DNA of 11,097 bases from Candidatus Zixiibacteriota bacterium. GTDB lineage: Bacteria; Zixibacteria; MSB-5A5; WJJR01. A program made the translations under genes and the position numbers. A model generated the notes under the pieces. The model was given only the letters and a program-made list of their open reading frames with translations, ran no database searches and was not told the origin of the DNA. Below are positions 1 through 6,436 of the stretch, one piece after another. How positions within the stretch are numbered: position 1 is the stretch's first letter; every line of letters begins with the position of its first letter. The DNA lies in contig WJJR01000316.1 of the NCBI GenBank assembly GCA_014729565.1, positions 1-11,097 of the forward strand, in the 5' to 3' direction.

Positions 1-22
1 GAGGGGGGAGGCGTAACTAACT

Positions 23-55
23 ATCCTAAAACCGTTTAAACGGTTTTGGGAGGAT
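23..55. repeat. 20-bp perfect palindrome with flanking inverted arms
   Basis: The core (28-47) is a perfect palindrome of half-site AAAACCGTTT. It is flanked by ATCCT (23-27) and AGGAT (51-55), which also pair across a GGG bulge. A further small hairpin, AGGAT-TCG-ATCCT, overlaps at 51-63. Read on the plus strand the right arm ends in TTTTGGG, too short for a clear terminator. Bases 1-131 otherwise hold no supported gene. Confidence 0.6.
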
Positions 56-101
56 TCGATCCTTCGGCCACATAGCTAAAGCCAGGTGTTAGAAGGCCTT
101 A

Positions 102-119
102 AGTCCGCTAAAGCGGACT
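102..119 (-). terminator. Stem-loop downstream of coaX, possible terminator of the gene train
   Basis: AGTCCGCT (102-109) and AGCGGACT (112-119) form a perfect 8-bp inverted repeat with a two-base centre. It lies 12 nt after the coaX stop on the minus strand. The sequence after it on that strand (TAAGGCCTTC) has no proper T-tract, so a Rho-independent terminator is only weakly supported. As a near-symmetrical dyad it could equally serve a gene arriving from the left. Confidence 0.4.
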
Positions 120-131
120 ACTTGGGGGAAT

Positions 132-905
132 TCAGCGGTTGAGGAAGTACAGGTTTCGCAGCCCTTTCAGTGTCAGCACCGGATCGACGGCCTCAATCCA
201 CTTCGATTCCCGGGCCACACTCTCGGACAGCCCGCCCGTGGCGATGATCTTGGGCGATCCACCGAGTTCCGCGGCGATCCGTCCGACAATCTCATCGACC
301 GATCCTACTGCACCGTAGAACACGCCGGCCTGCAGCGCTTCCTCGGTCGTCTTGCCGATGGCCGACGGGGGCGGCCCGAACCCGACCTTGGGGAGTTGGG
401 CGGCTTTTTGGGCCAGACGGTCGGCCGAAGTCTCCAGACCCGGGGCGATGGCCCCGCCCAGAAACGCGCCGTCGGCGGAAATGACATCGAAGGTCGTGGC
501 CGTGCCAAAATCGACTACCACACCGGCGCTCTTGTGCTCGACCCAGAACGCCTCGGCATTGGCCACCCGGTCGGCGCCAATCTGCTCGGGATGGGCGAAA
601 TCGATGCGGATTGTGAACTTGGAGTTGTTCGTCACAGTGACCGGCGCGGCGCCGCACACCGATGTGATCACCTGCTGGAACATCGGCGTCAAAATCGGCA
701 CCACCGACGCGATCACCGAACCGTCGAGATCAGACGGGGAGACGTTGCCTTCGCGCAGGATCTGCTTGAGCAGCAAACCGGCCTCATCCGCCGTGCGCGT
801 ATGGGTTGATGCCAGGCGAAACGCAAACCGCTCGCGCTCATCTTCGAAGACCCCGATGTGCGTGGTCGTGTTGCCAATGTCGACGGTGAGGATCAGGTCA
901 CTCAT
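132..905 (-). CDS. coaX: Type III pantothenate kinase
   Basis: CoaX phosphorylates pantothenate with ATP in the first step of coenzyme A synthesis. It belongs to the ASKHA fold, is insensitive to feedback by CoA, and in the family needs a monovalent cation. The 257 residues match the usual length. Motifs: DIGNTTTHIG (9-18) with the phosphate-binding loop and D9, IASVVP (65-70), the pantothenate site GADRVAN (110-116), the catalytic VDFGTATTFD (131-140), GGAIAPGL (150-157), ATGG (222-225) and LTLKGL (244-249). The start is ATG 905, the only well-supported one. No purine-rich ribosome site precedes it. Instead a TATATT box lies 7-12 nt upstream, so it may be read from a leaderless transcript or by read-through. 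It is the last gene of the train, 87 bp after the permease gene. Confidence 0.97.
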   Translation of the reverse strand: MSDLILTVDIGNTTTHIGVFEDERERFAFRLASTHTRTADEAGLLLKQILREGNVSPSDLDGSVIASVVPILTPMFQQVITSVCGAAPVTVTNNSKFTIRIDFAHPEQIGADRVANAEAFWVEHKSAGVVVDFGTATTFDVISADGAFLGGAIAPGLETSADRLAQKAAQLPKVGFGPPPSAIGKTTEEALQAGVFYGAVGSVDEIVGRIAAELGGSPKIIATGGLSESVARESKWIEAVDPVLTLKGLRNLYFLNR

Positions 906-910
906 GGGGG

Positions 911-920
911 GAATATAGGG
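911..920 (-). promoter_or_regulatory. Possible -10 box (TATATT) directly before coaX
   Basis: On the minus strand, CCCCTATATTCCCCCC runs straight into the coaX ATG, leaving six nt between TATATT and the start. If used as a -10 element, transcription would begin at or next to the ATG. No good -35 hexamer is seen about 17 bp further upstream, so this is tentative. Confidence 0.25.
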
Positions 921-935
921 GATGGCTGGTGGCGG

Positions 936-955
936 ACGATGGACTTTTCCATCGT
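936..955. repeat. Perfect 8-bp stem hairpin in the tauE-coaX gap
   Basis: Arms ACGATGGA (936-943) and TCCATCGT (948-955) close a CTTT loop. On the minus strand no T-run follows, so an intrinsic terminator is unlikely. It may be a processing site or an attenuator between the permease gene and coaX. Confidence 0.5.
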
Positions 956-974
956 GCGAGGATCGTTGGTATCA

Positions 975-994
975 GAGAACTGATTTTCAGTCTC
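975..994. repeat. Hairpin overlapping the tauE stop codon
   Basis: GAG-A-ACTGA (975-983) pairs with TCAGT-CTC (987-994) around a TTT loop, with one bulged A. It includes part of the TGA of the permease gene (995-993 read on the minus strand). With the hairpin at 936-955 it forms a tandem pair in a gap of 87 bp. No T-tract follows. Confidence 0.4.
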
Positions 995-1721
995 ACCGAA
1001 CCAGAAAGATCACCCCAATCACAACCAACAACGTATCGACCAGAATCAAAAACAGCCGCGGTGTCGTGCGCGTGAGCACCTGCTTGCCGACCCAGGTGCC
1101 GATGATCATCATCACCCCAAGTGCCAGCCCGGTCTTCACCAAGTTGATGTGCAGGAGATCATACTGTCCGTAGACCGTTGCCTTGGCGAGGTGGATGCAC
1201 AGCGCACCGACGGCCAGTGTAGCGACAAACCGTTCCTTGCGAATGCCCGTGGCGAGAAAGAACGGTACTGCGAATGGGCCAACGGCGCCCCAGACGGCGG
1301 AAAAGAACCCGATGAACACACCCACCGGTGTGAGCACCCAGATGTGATCCGCCAGGATGTCACCGGTCTTCCAACGGCGAACAATCACCGAGATAATCAG
1401 CAGGGCGCCAATGCTGCGGAACAAAAACCCGGTCGACAACTGGGTGAACACAATCCCGCCGATAATGGCGCCGATCACTCCACCGGCGGCATACGGCCAC
1501 ACCATCCGCCAGATAATGAACTGACGCAGCAGCAGGAGCCGAGTTGTGTTGGAGAACAGTAGACCGAGAGTGATCAACGGGACAGCAGTCCGTGGCCCCA
1601 CCACCGCGACAATCAGCGGCAGAATCAGAAATCCGCCGCCAAAACCGCACACCGCCGAGACGAACGACCCGATGAACGCACCGGCGAGTAACAAAACAAG
1701 TTCGACACCTTCGGCTACCAT
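993..1721 (-). CDS. TauE/SafE family (sulfite/organosulfur exporter-like) membrane permease
   Basis: The 242-residue protein is almost entirely hydrophobic, with about seven or eight membrane helices. It shows the internal duplication of the TauE/SafE (DUF81) family. The first repeat carries GSFVSAVCGFGGGFLILP (18-35) and the second GFFSAVWGAVGPFAVP (138-153). The Gly-rich GxGGG..xxP loop is the family hallmark. Members export sulfite, sulfoacetate or other small anions, but many have no known substrate, and nothing nearby points to sulfur metabolism. The ATG at 1721 directly follows the birA TAG with no gap and no ribosome site of its own, so translation probably depends on birA. The stop lies inside a small hairpin (975-994). 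The gene separates birA from coaX, which are often direct neighbours in other bacteria. Confidence 0.88.
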   Translation of the reverse strand: MVAEGVELVLLLAGAFIGSFVSAVCGFGGGFLILPLIVAVVGPRTAVPLITLGLLFSNTTRLLLLRQFIIWRMVWPYAAGGVIGAIIGGIVFTQLSTGFLFRSIGALLIISVIVRRWKTGDILADHIWVLTPVGVFIGFFSAVWGAVGPFAVPFFLATGIRKERFVATLAVGALCIHLAKATVYGQYDLLHINLVKTGLALGVMMIIGTWVGKQVLTRTTPRLFLILVDTLLVVIGVIFLVR

Positions 1722-2711
1722 CTACATGTCGGCCCGTAGGGTAGCTTCACCGGAGTTGAGCGCGACACGCTGGCCCGCGGATCGGACTATCAAACGTCCA
1801 CACTCGTCGATCTCCTCGGCCAGCCCGGTTGTGTGTGTCTCTCCCTGTGTAACAGTAACGGTTTGACCCAACAGGATCGAGCGCGCCCGATAGATGGGGA
1901 GAAGAGGAGCGAGTCCGTCGCGCATGAATGTCTGATACAGTTCTTCAAAATCGAAGAGAGACTGACGGTAGAAGGCGAGACGATCGACCGGCCGTCCTGT
2001 TGCGATCGTTAGTGAACTCGCCTGCGGACGAATCTCGGCGGGGAAGTCAGTCTCCTTGTGTGCGACATTGATCCCGGTTCCACAAACGGCATAATGCAAA
2101 CGCCCGACTTCGGCCGAGAGTTCGACAAGAATCCCGCACACTTTGCGATTGTCAATCAACCCATCATTCGGCCACTTCAGTTGCACATCAAGCCCGAGTT
2201 GATTGTCAACTGTCTCCGCGAAGGCCAATGCCGCAACGATTGAAATTCCCGTCACCGCATCGGGTGCGATATTCGGCCGCAACACCACCGACGACCAGAT
2301 CCCCAGCCCCGGCGACGAATGCCAGTTCCGTCCGAGACGGCCGCGTCCGCGGGTCTGTTCTTCGGCCACGACGACTGTTCCTTCCGGTGCGCCCGACTCG
2401 GCCAACTCAATGGCCGTGATGTTCGTCGACCCCACCTGTCGGTAACAATGCAGGGTGCGGCCGAAGGTGCGGGTGCGCAGACCATTGACAATCTCCGTGT
2501 CAATCATCCGATCCGGCGTGTGAGCAATGTGCACTGCGCCGTTGCGGGTGGTTTCAAACACATATCCCAACACGGTGAGTTCGTCGAAGATGCGCGCAAG
2601 ACGCGCCCGTGTGACCGATAACGTGTCGGCCAATTGTGATTCGCTGGGTGGCGGATCGGTGGTGCGTAAATGATGAATCACATCATCGGCGAGCGGATCA
2701 ATAACACTCAC
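1722..2711 (-). CDS. birA: Bifunctional biotin-[acetyl-CoA-carboxylase] ligase / biotin operon repressor-type BirA
   Basis: BirA activates biotin with ATP and attaches it to carboxylase carrier domains. I start at GTG 2711 (329 residues), four nt after the nadC stop, with GAGGG 11 nt upstream. An ATG at 3011 is in frame, but its extra 100 residues would lie inside nadC and read as non-protein-like sequence. Residues about 6-66 form a winged-helix DNA-binding domain (SESQLADTLSVTRARLARIFDELTVLGYVFE, shown here only as its helix pair). The catalytic core follows, with GSTN (94-97), the biotin loop RGRGRLGR (121-128), KWPND (179-183), GILVE (193-197) and GTGINV (211-216). The C-terminal SH3-like domain is about 277-329. 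The N-terminal wing suggests that it also acts as a biotin-responsive repressor, although no biotin genes or operators are seen here. The stop TAG abuts the ATG of the permease gene. Confidence 0.94.
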   Translation of the reverse strand: MSVIDPLADDVIHHLRTTDPPPSESQLADTLSVTRARLARIFDELTVLGYVFETTRNGAVHIAHTPDRMIDTEIVNGLRTRTFGRTLHCYRQVGSTNITAIELAESGAPEGTVVVAEEQTRGRGRLGRNWHSSPGLGIWSSVVLRPNIAPDAVTGISIVAALAFAETVDNQLGLDVQLKWPNDGLIDNRKVCGILVELSAEVGRLHYAVCGTGINVAHKETDFPAEIRPQASSLTIATGRPVDRLAFYRQSLFDFEELYQTFMRDGLAPLLPIYRARSILLGQTVTVTQGETHTTGLAEEIDECGRLIVRSAGQRVALNSGEATLRADM

Positions 2712-2715
2712 GTCG

Positions 2716-3627
2716 CTACCGTCCCTCGACCCAGCGCAGACTGAAATCGATTGCCTGTGCGGAATGTGTGATTCCACCGGACGAAACGAAGTCGGGGCCG
2801 TACCGTGCGATACTCCTGATTGACCGCTTGTCGACATTCCCGGAGACTTCGATGATCGTCCGCTGTGCACCTGTCTTGCGTTGGGATGTGTCATGTTCTC
2901 GAATAACACTGATCGCATGACGCAACCGCTGGCCGCGAAAGTGATCGAGCAGCAGCCAGGGAACGCCATGGTCGAGCGCGGCACGAATCTCACGGATCGA
3001 TCGCACTTCACAGATCAATGTGCGTCGCCCCGAATTGCGTACGGCACGTCGCACGGTCTCTTCGAAATTGCCCACCGCTACCACGTGATTCGACTTGATC
3101 ATCAACGCATCGTGCAAACCCATGCGATGCGATACCGCCCCGCCGGTGAGCGCCGCCTGTTTCTCCAGGTACCGCCAGCCGGGTGTTGTCTTGCGTGTGT
3201 CGAGCAGTCGCGTGTGTGTTCCTTTGAGTTTGTCTACGAGATCCCGCGTTGTGGTGGCGACTCCCGACAGACGCGAGAGGAAATTGAGCGCGGTGCGTTC
3301 TCCGCTCAAGAGTGCAGACGGCGTTGCGTAGATCTCTGCGACAATCATTCCTTTGCGCACGACTTTGCCATCCGTCACGCGCCATGTCAGTTTTGCTTTT
3401 GAATCGAGTGCGCGGAATGTGGCTGTGACCGCGTCTGAGCCAGAGAGTATGCCTTTGGACTTCGCGACAATGTGCGCCCGTGAACGCTGTCTCCCCAGCT
3501 CCAACGCCTGAACAGTCAGATCGCCGCGACCGATGTCCTCGTGCAAAGCACGCTCGACCAGATCGCGCAGTTGGCGTTTCAATACGATCGGAGGGAGAGC
3601 AAATGGTGATTTCTGTTTAGCAGTCAT
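2716..3627 (-). CDS. nadC: Nicotinate-nucleotide pyrophosphorylase (quinolinate phosphoribosyltransferase)
   Basis: NadC converts quinolinate and PRPP to nicotinate mononucleotide, the entry into NAD in de novo synthesis. Visible in the 303 residues: EDIGRGDLT (30-38), the helix FLSRLSGVAT (116-125), DTRKTTPG (143-150), SHRMGLHDALMIKSNH (166-181), the acidic residues E207 and D228, EVSGNV (260-265) and GGITHSAQAIDFSLRW (284-299). Substrate-binding R145, K146, H167, R168 and K178 are kept. Several positions differ from the common consensus: KSNH where KDNH or KENH is usual, LDH for LDN, and SSGGITHS for xVGALTHS. So it is a divergent but probably active member. The protein is also basic and slightly long (about 280 is usual), with extra N-terminal residues. 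The start ATG 3627 overlaps the tsaD TGA and has no clear ribosome site, suggesting coupling. nadA and nadB are not in the window. Confidence 0.93.
   Translation of the reverse strand: MTAKQKSPFALPPIVLKRQLRDLVERALHEDIGRGDLTVQALELGRQRSRAHIVAKSKGILSGSDAVTATFRALDSKAKLTWRVTDGKVVRKGMIVAEIYATPSALLSGERTALNFLSRLSGVATTTRDLVDKLKGTHTRLLDTRKTTPGWRYLEKQAALTGGAVSHRMGLHDALMIKSNHVVAVGNFEETVRRAVRNSGRRTLICEVRSIREIRAALDHGVPWLLLDHFRGQRLRHAISVIREHDTSQRKTGAQRTIIEVSGNVDKRSIRSIARYGPDFVSSGGITHSAQAIDFSLRWVEGR
2723..2727 (-). promoter_or_regulatory. Probable ribosome-binding site for birA
   Basis: GAGGG on the minus strand lies 11 nt before GTG 2711, within the last codons of nadC. The spacing is slightly long, but it is the only purine-rich site near the proposed start. 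Confidence 0.4.
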
Positions 3628-4661
3628 GGTGTGATCGGCAGCGGCGTACCGAGCCTCCAGTTTGGGACAGCGTCAATGTTTGCCCTGGCGTCGTCGAACG
3701 GTGTCCACCGATACAACCCGACAGCGGCAATCATTGCCGCGTTATCGGTGCACAAATCCGGCGCCGGGAGTATTGCACGTCGATTGTTCGTTTCCGCCCA
3801 TCGCTCCAACTGTCGTCGTAGTCGTCGATTCCGCGCCACGCCACCGGCAACGCTCACGGTGTGAATATCCATCGCCTCGGCAGCACGCGTCAAATTCCCC
3901 AACAGGGCATCGACAATCGCTGCTTCAAACGAGGCAATCCAGTCCGGCCGGGAGATGCCGGTGTTATCGTTGAAGTCGCGCGCACGATAATCCAGCGCGG
4001 CGGCGGTCTTGACACCGGAAAACGAAAAGTCGAATCCCTGATCATCAAACCGTGCGCGCGGGAAGGCGATTGCATTGGGATTGCCGTGTTCACCGGCGCG
4101 GTCGATCTCCGGACCCGCCGGATACGAGAGGCCGAGCAGTTTTCCGATTTTGTCCAACGCTTCTCCGGCGGCATCATCGCGTGTCTCGCCGAGCGAACGG
4201 AACTGCCCCGGCCGCTCGACCAGCACCAGCGAGGAATGCCCGCCGGATGCAATCAGGACCAGATAGGGGTACTCAATGTCGTTTGCCGCCATCGCCGGCG
4301 TGTGTGCGTGCGCCTCGATATGGTTGATCGGAATCAGCGGAATCTCCCGTAGTCGAGCAATTGCTCGGGCGAAGGCCACTCCAACCAGCAGGCACCCCAC
4401 GAGCCCCGGCCCGGCCGTGACCGCAATCCCGGCCAAATCATCCCAACCGATCCCCGCCGTCGTCTGAGCCCTCTCGGCAATGCCGGGCAGTCGGCCGGCG
4501 TGTTCGCGCGACGCCAGTTCGGGGACAACGCCCCCATAGTCGGCGTGAATACTCTGGGAAAAGATCTCGTTGGAGAGGATACGCCCATCCGCAGAGATCA
4601 CCGCGGCGGCGGTCTCATCGCAGGAGGTCTCAAGACCCAGTATCGGTCCGGGAGCGGCCAT
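3624..4661 (-). CDS. tsaD: tRNA N6-adenosine threonylcarbamoyltransferase TsaD
   Basis: TsaD transfers the threonylcarbamoyl group from threonylcarbamoyl-AMP to A37 of ANN-decoding tRNAs (t6A), with TsaB and TsaE as partners in bacteria. The 345 residues match the usual length. Diagnostic motifs are the start GLETSCDETAAAV (9-21), GGVVPELASREH (43-54), the metal-binding histidines H114 and H118 in NHIEAH, ASGGHS (138-143) and DDAAGEALDK (162-171). FSFSGVKTA (212-220), GGVARN (273-278) and CTDNAAMIA (304-312) complete the set. The family often reads NHxxGH at the histidine pair; here it is NHIEAH, with both histidines kept. The start is ATG 4661, with AGGCGG just upstream inside the ybbR coding end. 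The TGA overlaps nadC by ATGA, so the two are likely coupled in translation. Confidence 0.97.
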   Translation of the reverse strand: MAAPGPILGLETSCDETAAAVISADGRILSNEIFSQSIHADYGGVVPELASREHAGRLPGIAERAQTTAGIGWDDLAGIAVTAGPGLVGCLLVGVAFARAIARLREIPLIPINHIEAHAHTPAMAANDIEYPYLVLIASGGHSSLVLVERPGQFRSLGETRDDAAGEALDKIGKLLGLSYPAGPEIDRAGEHGNPNAIAFPRARFDDQGFDFSFSGVKTAAALDYRARDFNDNTGISRPDWIASFEAAIVDALLGNLTRAAEAMDIHTVSVAGGVARNRRLRRQLERWAETNNRRAILPAPDLCTDNAAMIAAVGLYRWTPFDDARANIDAVPNWRLGTPLPITP

Positions 4662-5601
4662 GCCGCCTAACGGTAACCGAATCGGGCACCGTACTCAAGA
4701 CCTGGAGTGGGGGTGGGACATTAACGTAGACAGCGCGTCTCTGGCCGGTTGTGTCGCGGGCTGCGATAACACAGGCCACGGTGATCGAATCGACCGGCAG
4801 GCTGTGGAGGACCGACCGCGGCCCCCCAATCTCGACACTGATTGTTGGCGGCTCGACACTCACCGAATCGCGCCGTGATTTCGATGTCACGTCAACTTCG
4901 AGATTGCCAAACTCCTGTTGGGCAAACCGCTCAATCCGTTGCTGCATGCGTGCCATCGCGGGCGATATGGTCACGGAATACGCGTCGGGTGGAATCAATT
5001 CCACTTCACGATCGAGCGATTCGCTCTGATTGCGGATTTCAATCGCCTCCGACCGCACCGAAGAAATCCGCCGCAAGCTCTGCTTCGGCCCGGTCAGAAG
5101 AACCGAATCGGGAATCCAGGTCTCCTCGCCGGTGCGGACAAAGTTCGGCGCCAATTCCCAAATCGTCGCCGAGACAATGGGTACCTGCTTTTGTGCGATG
5201 GAATCGATCACGACCCGAATGGAGTCTCGGCTCATTTGCGAGATCTCCAAACCTTCGATGCCATAGGTCGGGAGGTCTTCACGCGTCAGGGCGACGGTGA
5301 GCGTGCCAACCTCTGCGCTGTCCAGGTCGATCTGCCAGATGCGGTCCTGCCACAGGGTGCGAATCAGCGATTTGCCCGTCGCCTGCGCACGCACGCGGAC
5401 CTCCTGCGGCGGTTTGGCCGCGATCAACAGCGACTCGGGCGGTTCGGTGTATTCGAACGAGTACGTGATGTCGATCTCATACTCTTTGTCCGTCGCCACG
5501 TGGAACCATAGCAGCATGGCGAGGAACAATCCCAGAATTTTCAACCCCAGGTTCTTGAACATGATGCGAATGAGATACTGACCGTCCATTGTCTTCGTCA
5601 C
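4630..5601 (-). CDS. Membrane-anchored YbbR-domain (CdaR-like) protein
   Basis: The protein has 323 residues from GTG 5601. In-frame ATGs at 5589 and 5562 are possible alternative starts; the last would place the MFKNLG start directly before the membrane helix. Residues about 17-36 form a single N-terminal membrane helix (LKILGLFLAMLLWFHVA), typical of YbbR proteins. The rest is extracytoplasmic and made of repeated YbbR-type beta modules: about 40-130, 137-215 (SATIWELAPNFV, then VLLTGPKQSLRRISSV) and 230-313 (VDVTSK, VEIGGPRSVL, VTVRR). In Firmicutes the best-known member, CdaR, regulates the diadenylate cyclase CdaA; no cdaA or glmM is present here, so the function is unknown. It starts 22 nt after lptB, and its last 32 bp overlap tsaD and contain the tsaD ribosome site. 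Confidence 0.82.
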   Translation of the reverse strand: MTKTMDGQYLIRIMFKNLGLKILGLFLAMLLWFHVATDKEYEIDITYSFEYTEPPESLLIAAKPPQEVRVRAQATGKSLIRTLWQDRIWQIDLDSAEVGTLTVALTREDLPTYGIEGLEISQMSRDSIRVVIDSIAQKQVPIVSATIWELAPNFVRTGEETWIPDSVLLTGPKQSLRRISSVRSEAIEIRNQSESLDREVELIPPDAYSVTISPAMARMQQRIERFAQQEFGNLEVDVTSKSRRDSVSVEPPTISVEIGGPRSVLHSLPVDSITVACVIAARDTTGQRRAVYVNVPPPLQVLSTVPDSVTVRRHGRSRTDTGS

Positions 5602-5623
5602 ATGGTCTCTGCAAATCCGTCGA

Positions 5624-6403
5624 CTAATTCAGTCGGAACTTTTCTCCAAGATAGATGCGTCGCGCCTCCGGATCGTTCGCCAAAAACTCCGAAGTGCCCT
5701 CTTTCAAAATGACACCGTCACACATAATGTACGCACGATCGGTGATCGACAAGGTCTCACGGACATTGTGATCGGTGATCAGAATCCCCAGTCCTCGCAG
5801 TTTCAACGCGGCCACAATGTCCTGAATCTCCTCGACCGTCTTCGGATCGATCCCGGCGAACGGTTCATCGAGAAGAATAAACCGCGGATGAGTGGCCAGA
5901 GCACGGGCGATCTCGACCCGCCGTCGTTCGCCTCCCGACAGTTGATACCCCTTCGACTTGGCGACATGAGCCACCTGGAGTTCCTCCAGCAACTGGTCGA
6001 CCCGCTCGCGCCGTTCCTTCCGGCTCATGCGTTGCACTTCAAGAACGGCCATGATGTTGTCGGCCACTGTCATTTTGCGGAAGATCGATGTCTCCTGTGG
6101 CAGGTATCCGATGCCCAGCCGTGCGCGTTTGAACATGGGCAGATCGGTGATCGTCTGATCGCCCAGCAGGACATCGCCGGCTTCCGGTTTGATGAACCCG
6201 ATGGTGAGGTAGAAGGTCGTGGTCTTGCCGGCGCCATTGGGACCCAACAATCCGACAATCTCACCCTGCCCGATCGACACCGAAACACCGTTCACCACCC
6301 GCCGCCGGCGATACGACTTTTGCAGGTTGTGGGTATGAAGAAGCGCGGAGTCTGTCTGCCTGCCGGGGTCCTGTGGCGTCATGCCAGCCAAGATCTCCGG
6401 CAT
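5624..6403 (-). CDS. lptB: LPS export ABC transporter ATP-binding protein LptB
   Basis: This is a full ABC ATPase of 259 residues if ATG 6403 is used. An upstream TTG (6418) and a downstream ATG (6382) are also in frame, and none has a clear ribosome site. Visible motifs, numbered from 6403: Walker A GPNGAGKT (54-61), Q-loop in GYLPQE (about 103), signature LSGGE (155-159), Walker B ILLDEP (176-181) and the H-loop histidine in ITDHNVRE (212). Several stretches match LptB specifically and not generic ABC proteins: GLLGPNGAGKTTTFY, GIGYLPQE(T)SIFR, SGGERRRVEIARALA, DEPFAGIDP, ITDHNVRETL and the C-terminal RIYLGEKFRL. In the family, LptB powers extraction of lipopolysaccharide from the inner membrane through LptFG. 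The gene lies 33 nt after the secretin stop and 22 nt before the YbbR gene. The usual partners lptA and lptC are not in the window. Confidence 0.95.
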   Translation of the reverse strand: MPEILAGMTPQDPGRQTDSALLHTHNLQKSYRRRRVVNGVSVSIGQGEIVGLLGPNGAGKTTTFYLTIGFIKPEAGDVLLGDQTITDLPMFKRARLGIGYLPQETSIFRKMTVADNIMAVLEVQRMSRKERRERVDQLLEELQVAHVAKSKGYQLSGGERRRVEIARALATHPRFILLDEPFAGIDPKTVEEIQDIVAALKLRGLGILITDHNVRETLSITDRAYIMCDGVILKEGTSEFLANDPEARRIYLGEKFRLN

Positions 6404-6436
6404 CAGATCCCGGTGCAAGCGGTATCTGGCCCAATC

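Noticed and set aside
48..75. GGGAGGATTCGATCCTTCGGCCACA looked like the T-arm and 3' end of a tRNA or tmRNA (shortened: GGATTCGATCC core)
   Set aside because: The loop does not start with TTC when the stem pairs, no acceptor partner or anticodon arm can be placed upstream, and the preceding bases form a long palindrome instead.
352..918. A 188-codon plus-strand frame over coaX
   Set aside because: It is antisense to coaX, whose full motif set is on the minus strand, and its translation is low-complexity and without a family signature.
2881..3402. A 173-codon plus-strand frame over nadC
   Set aside because: It is antisense to nadC and gives a Cys/Arg/His-rich translation without domain features, so it is a shadow of the real gene.
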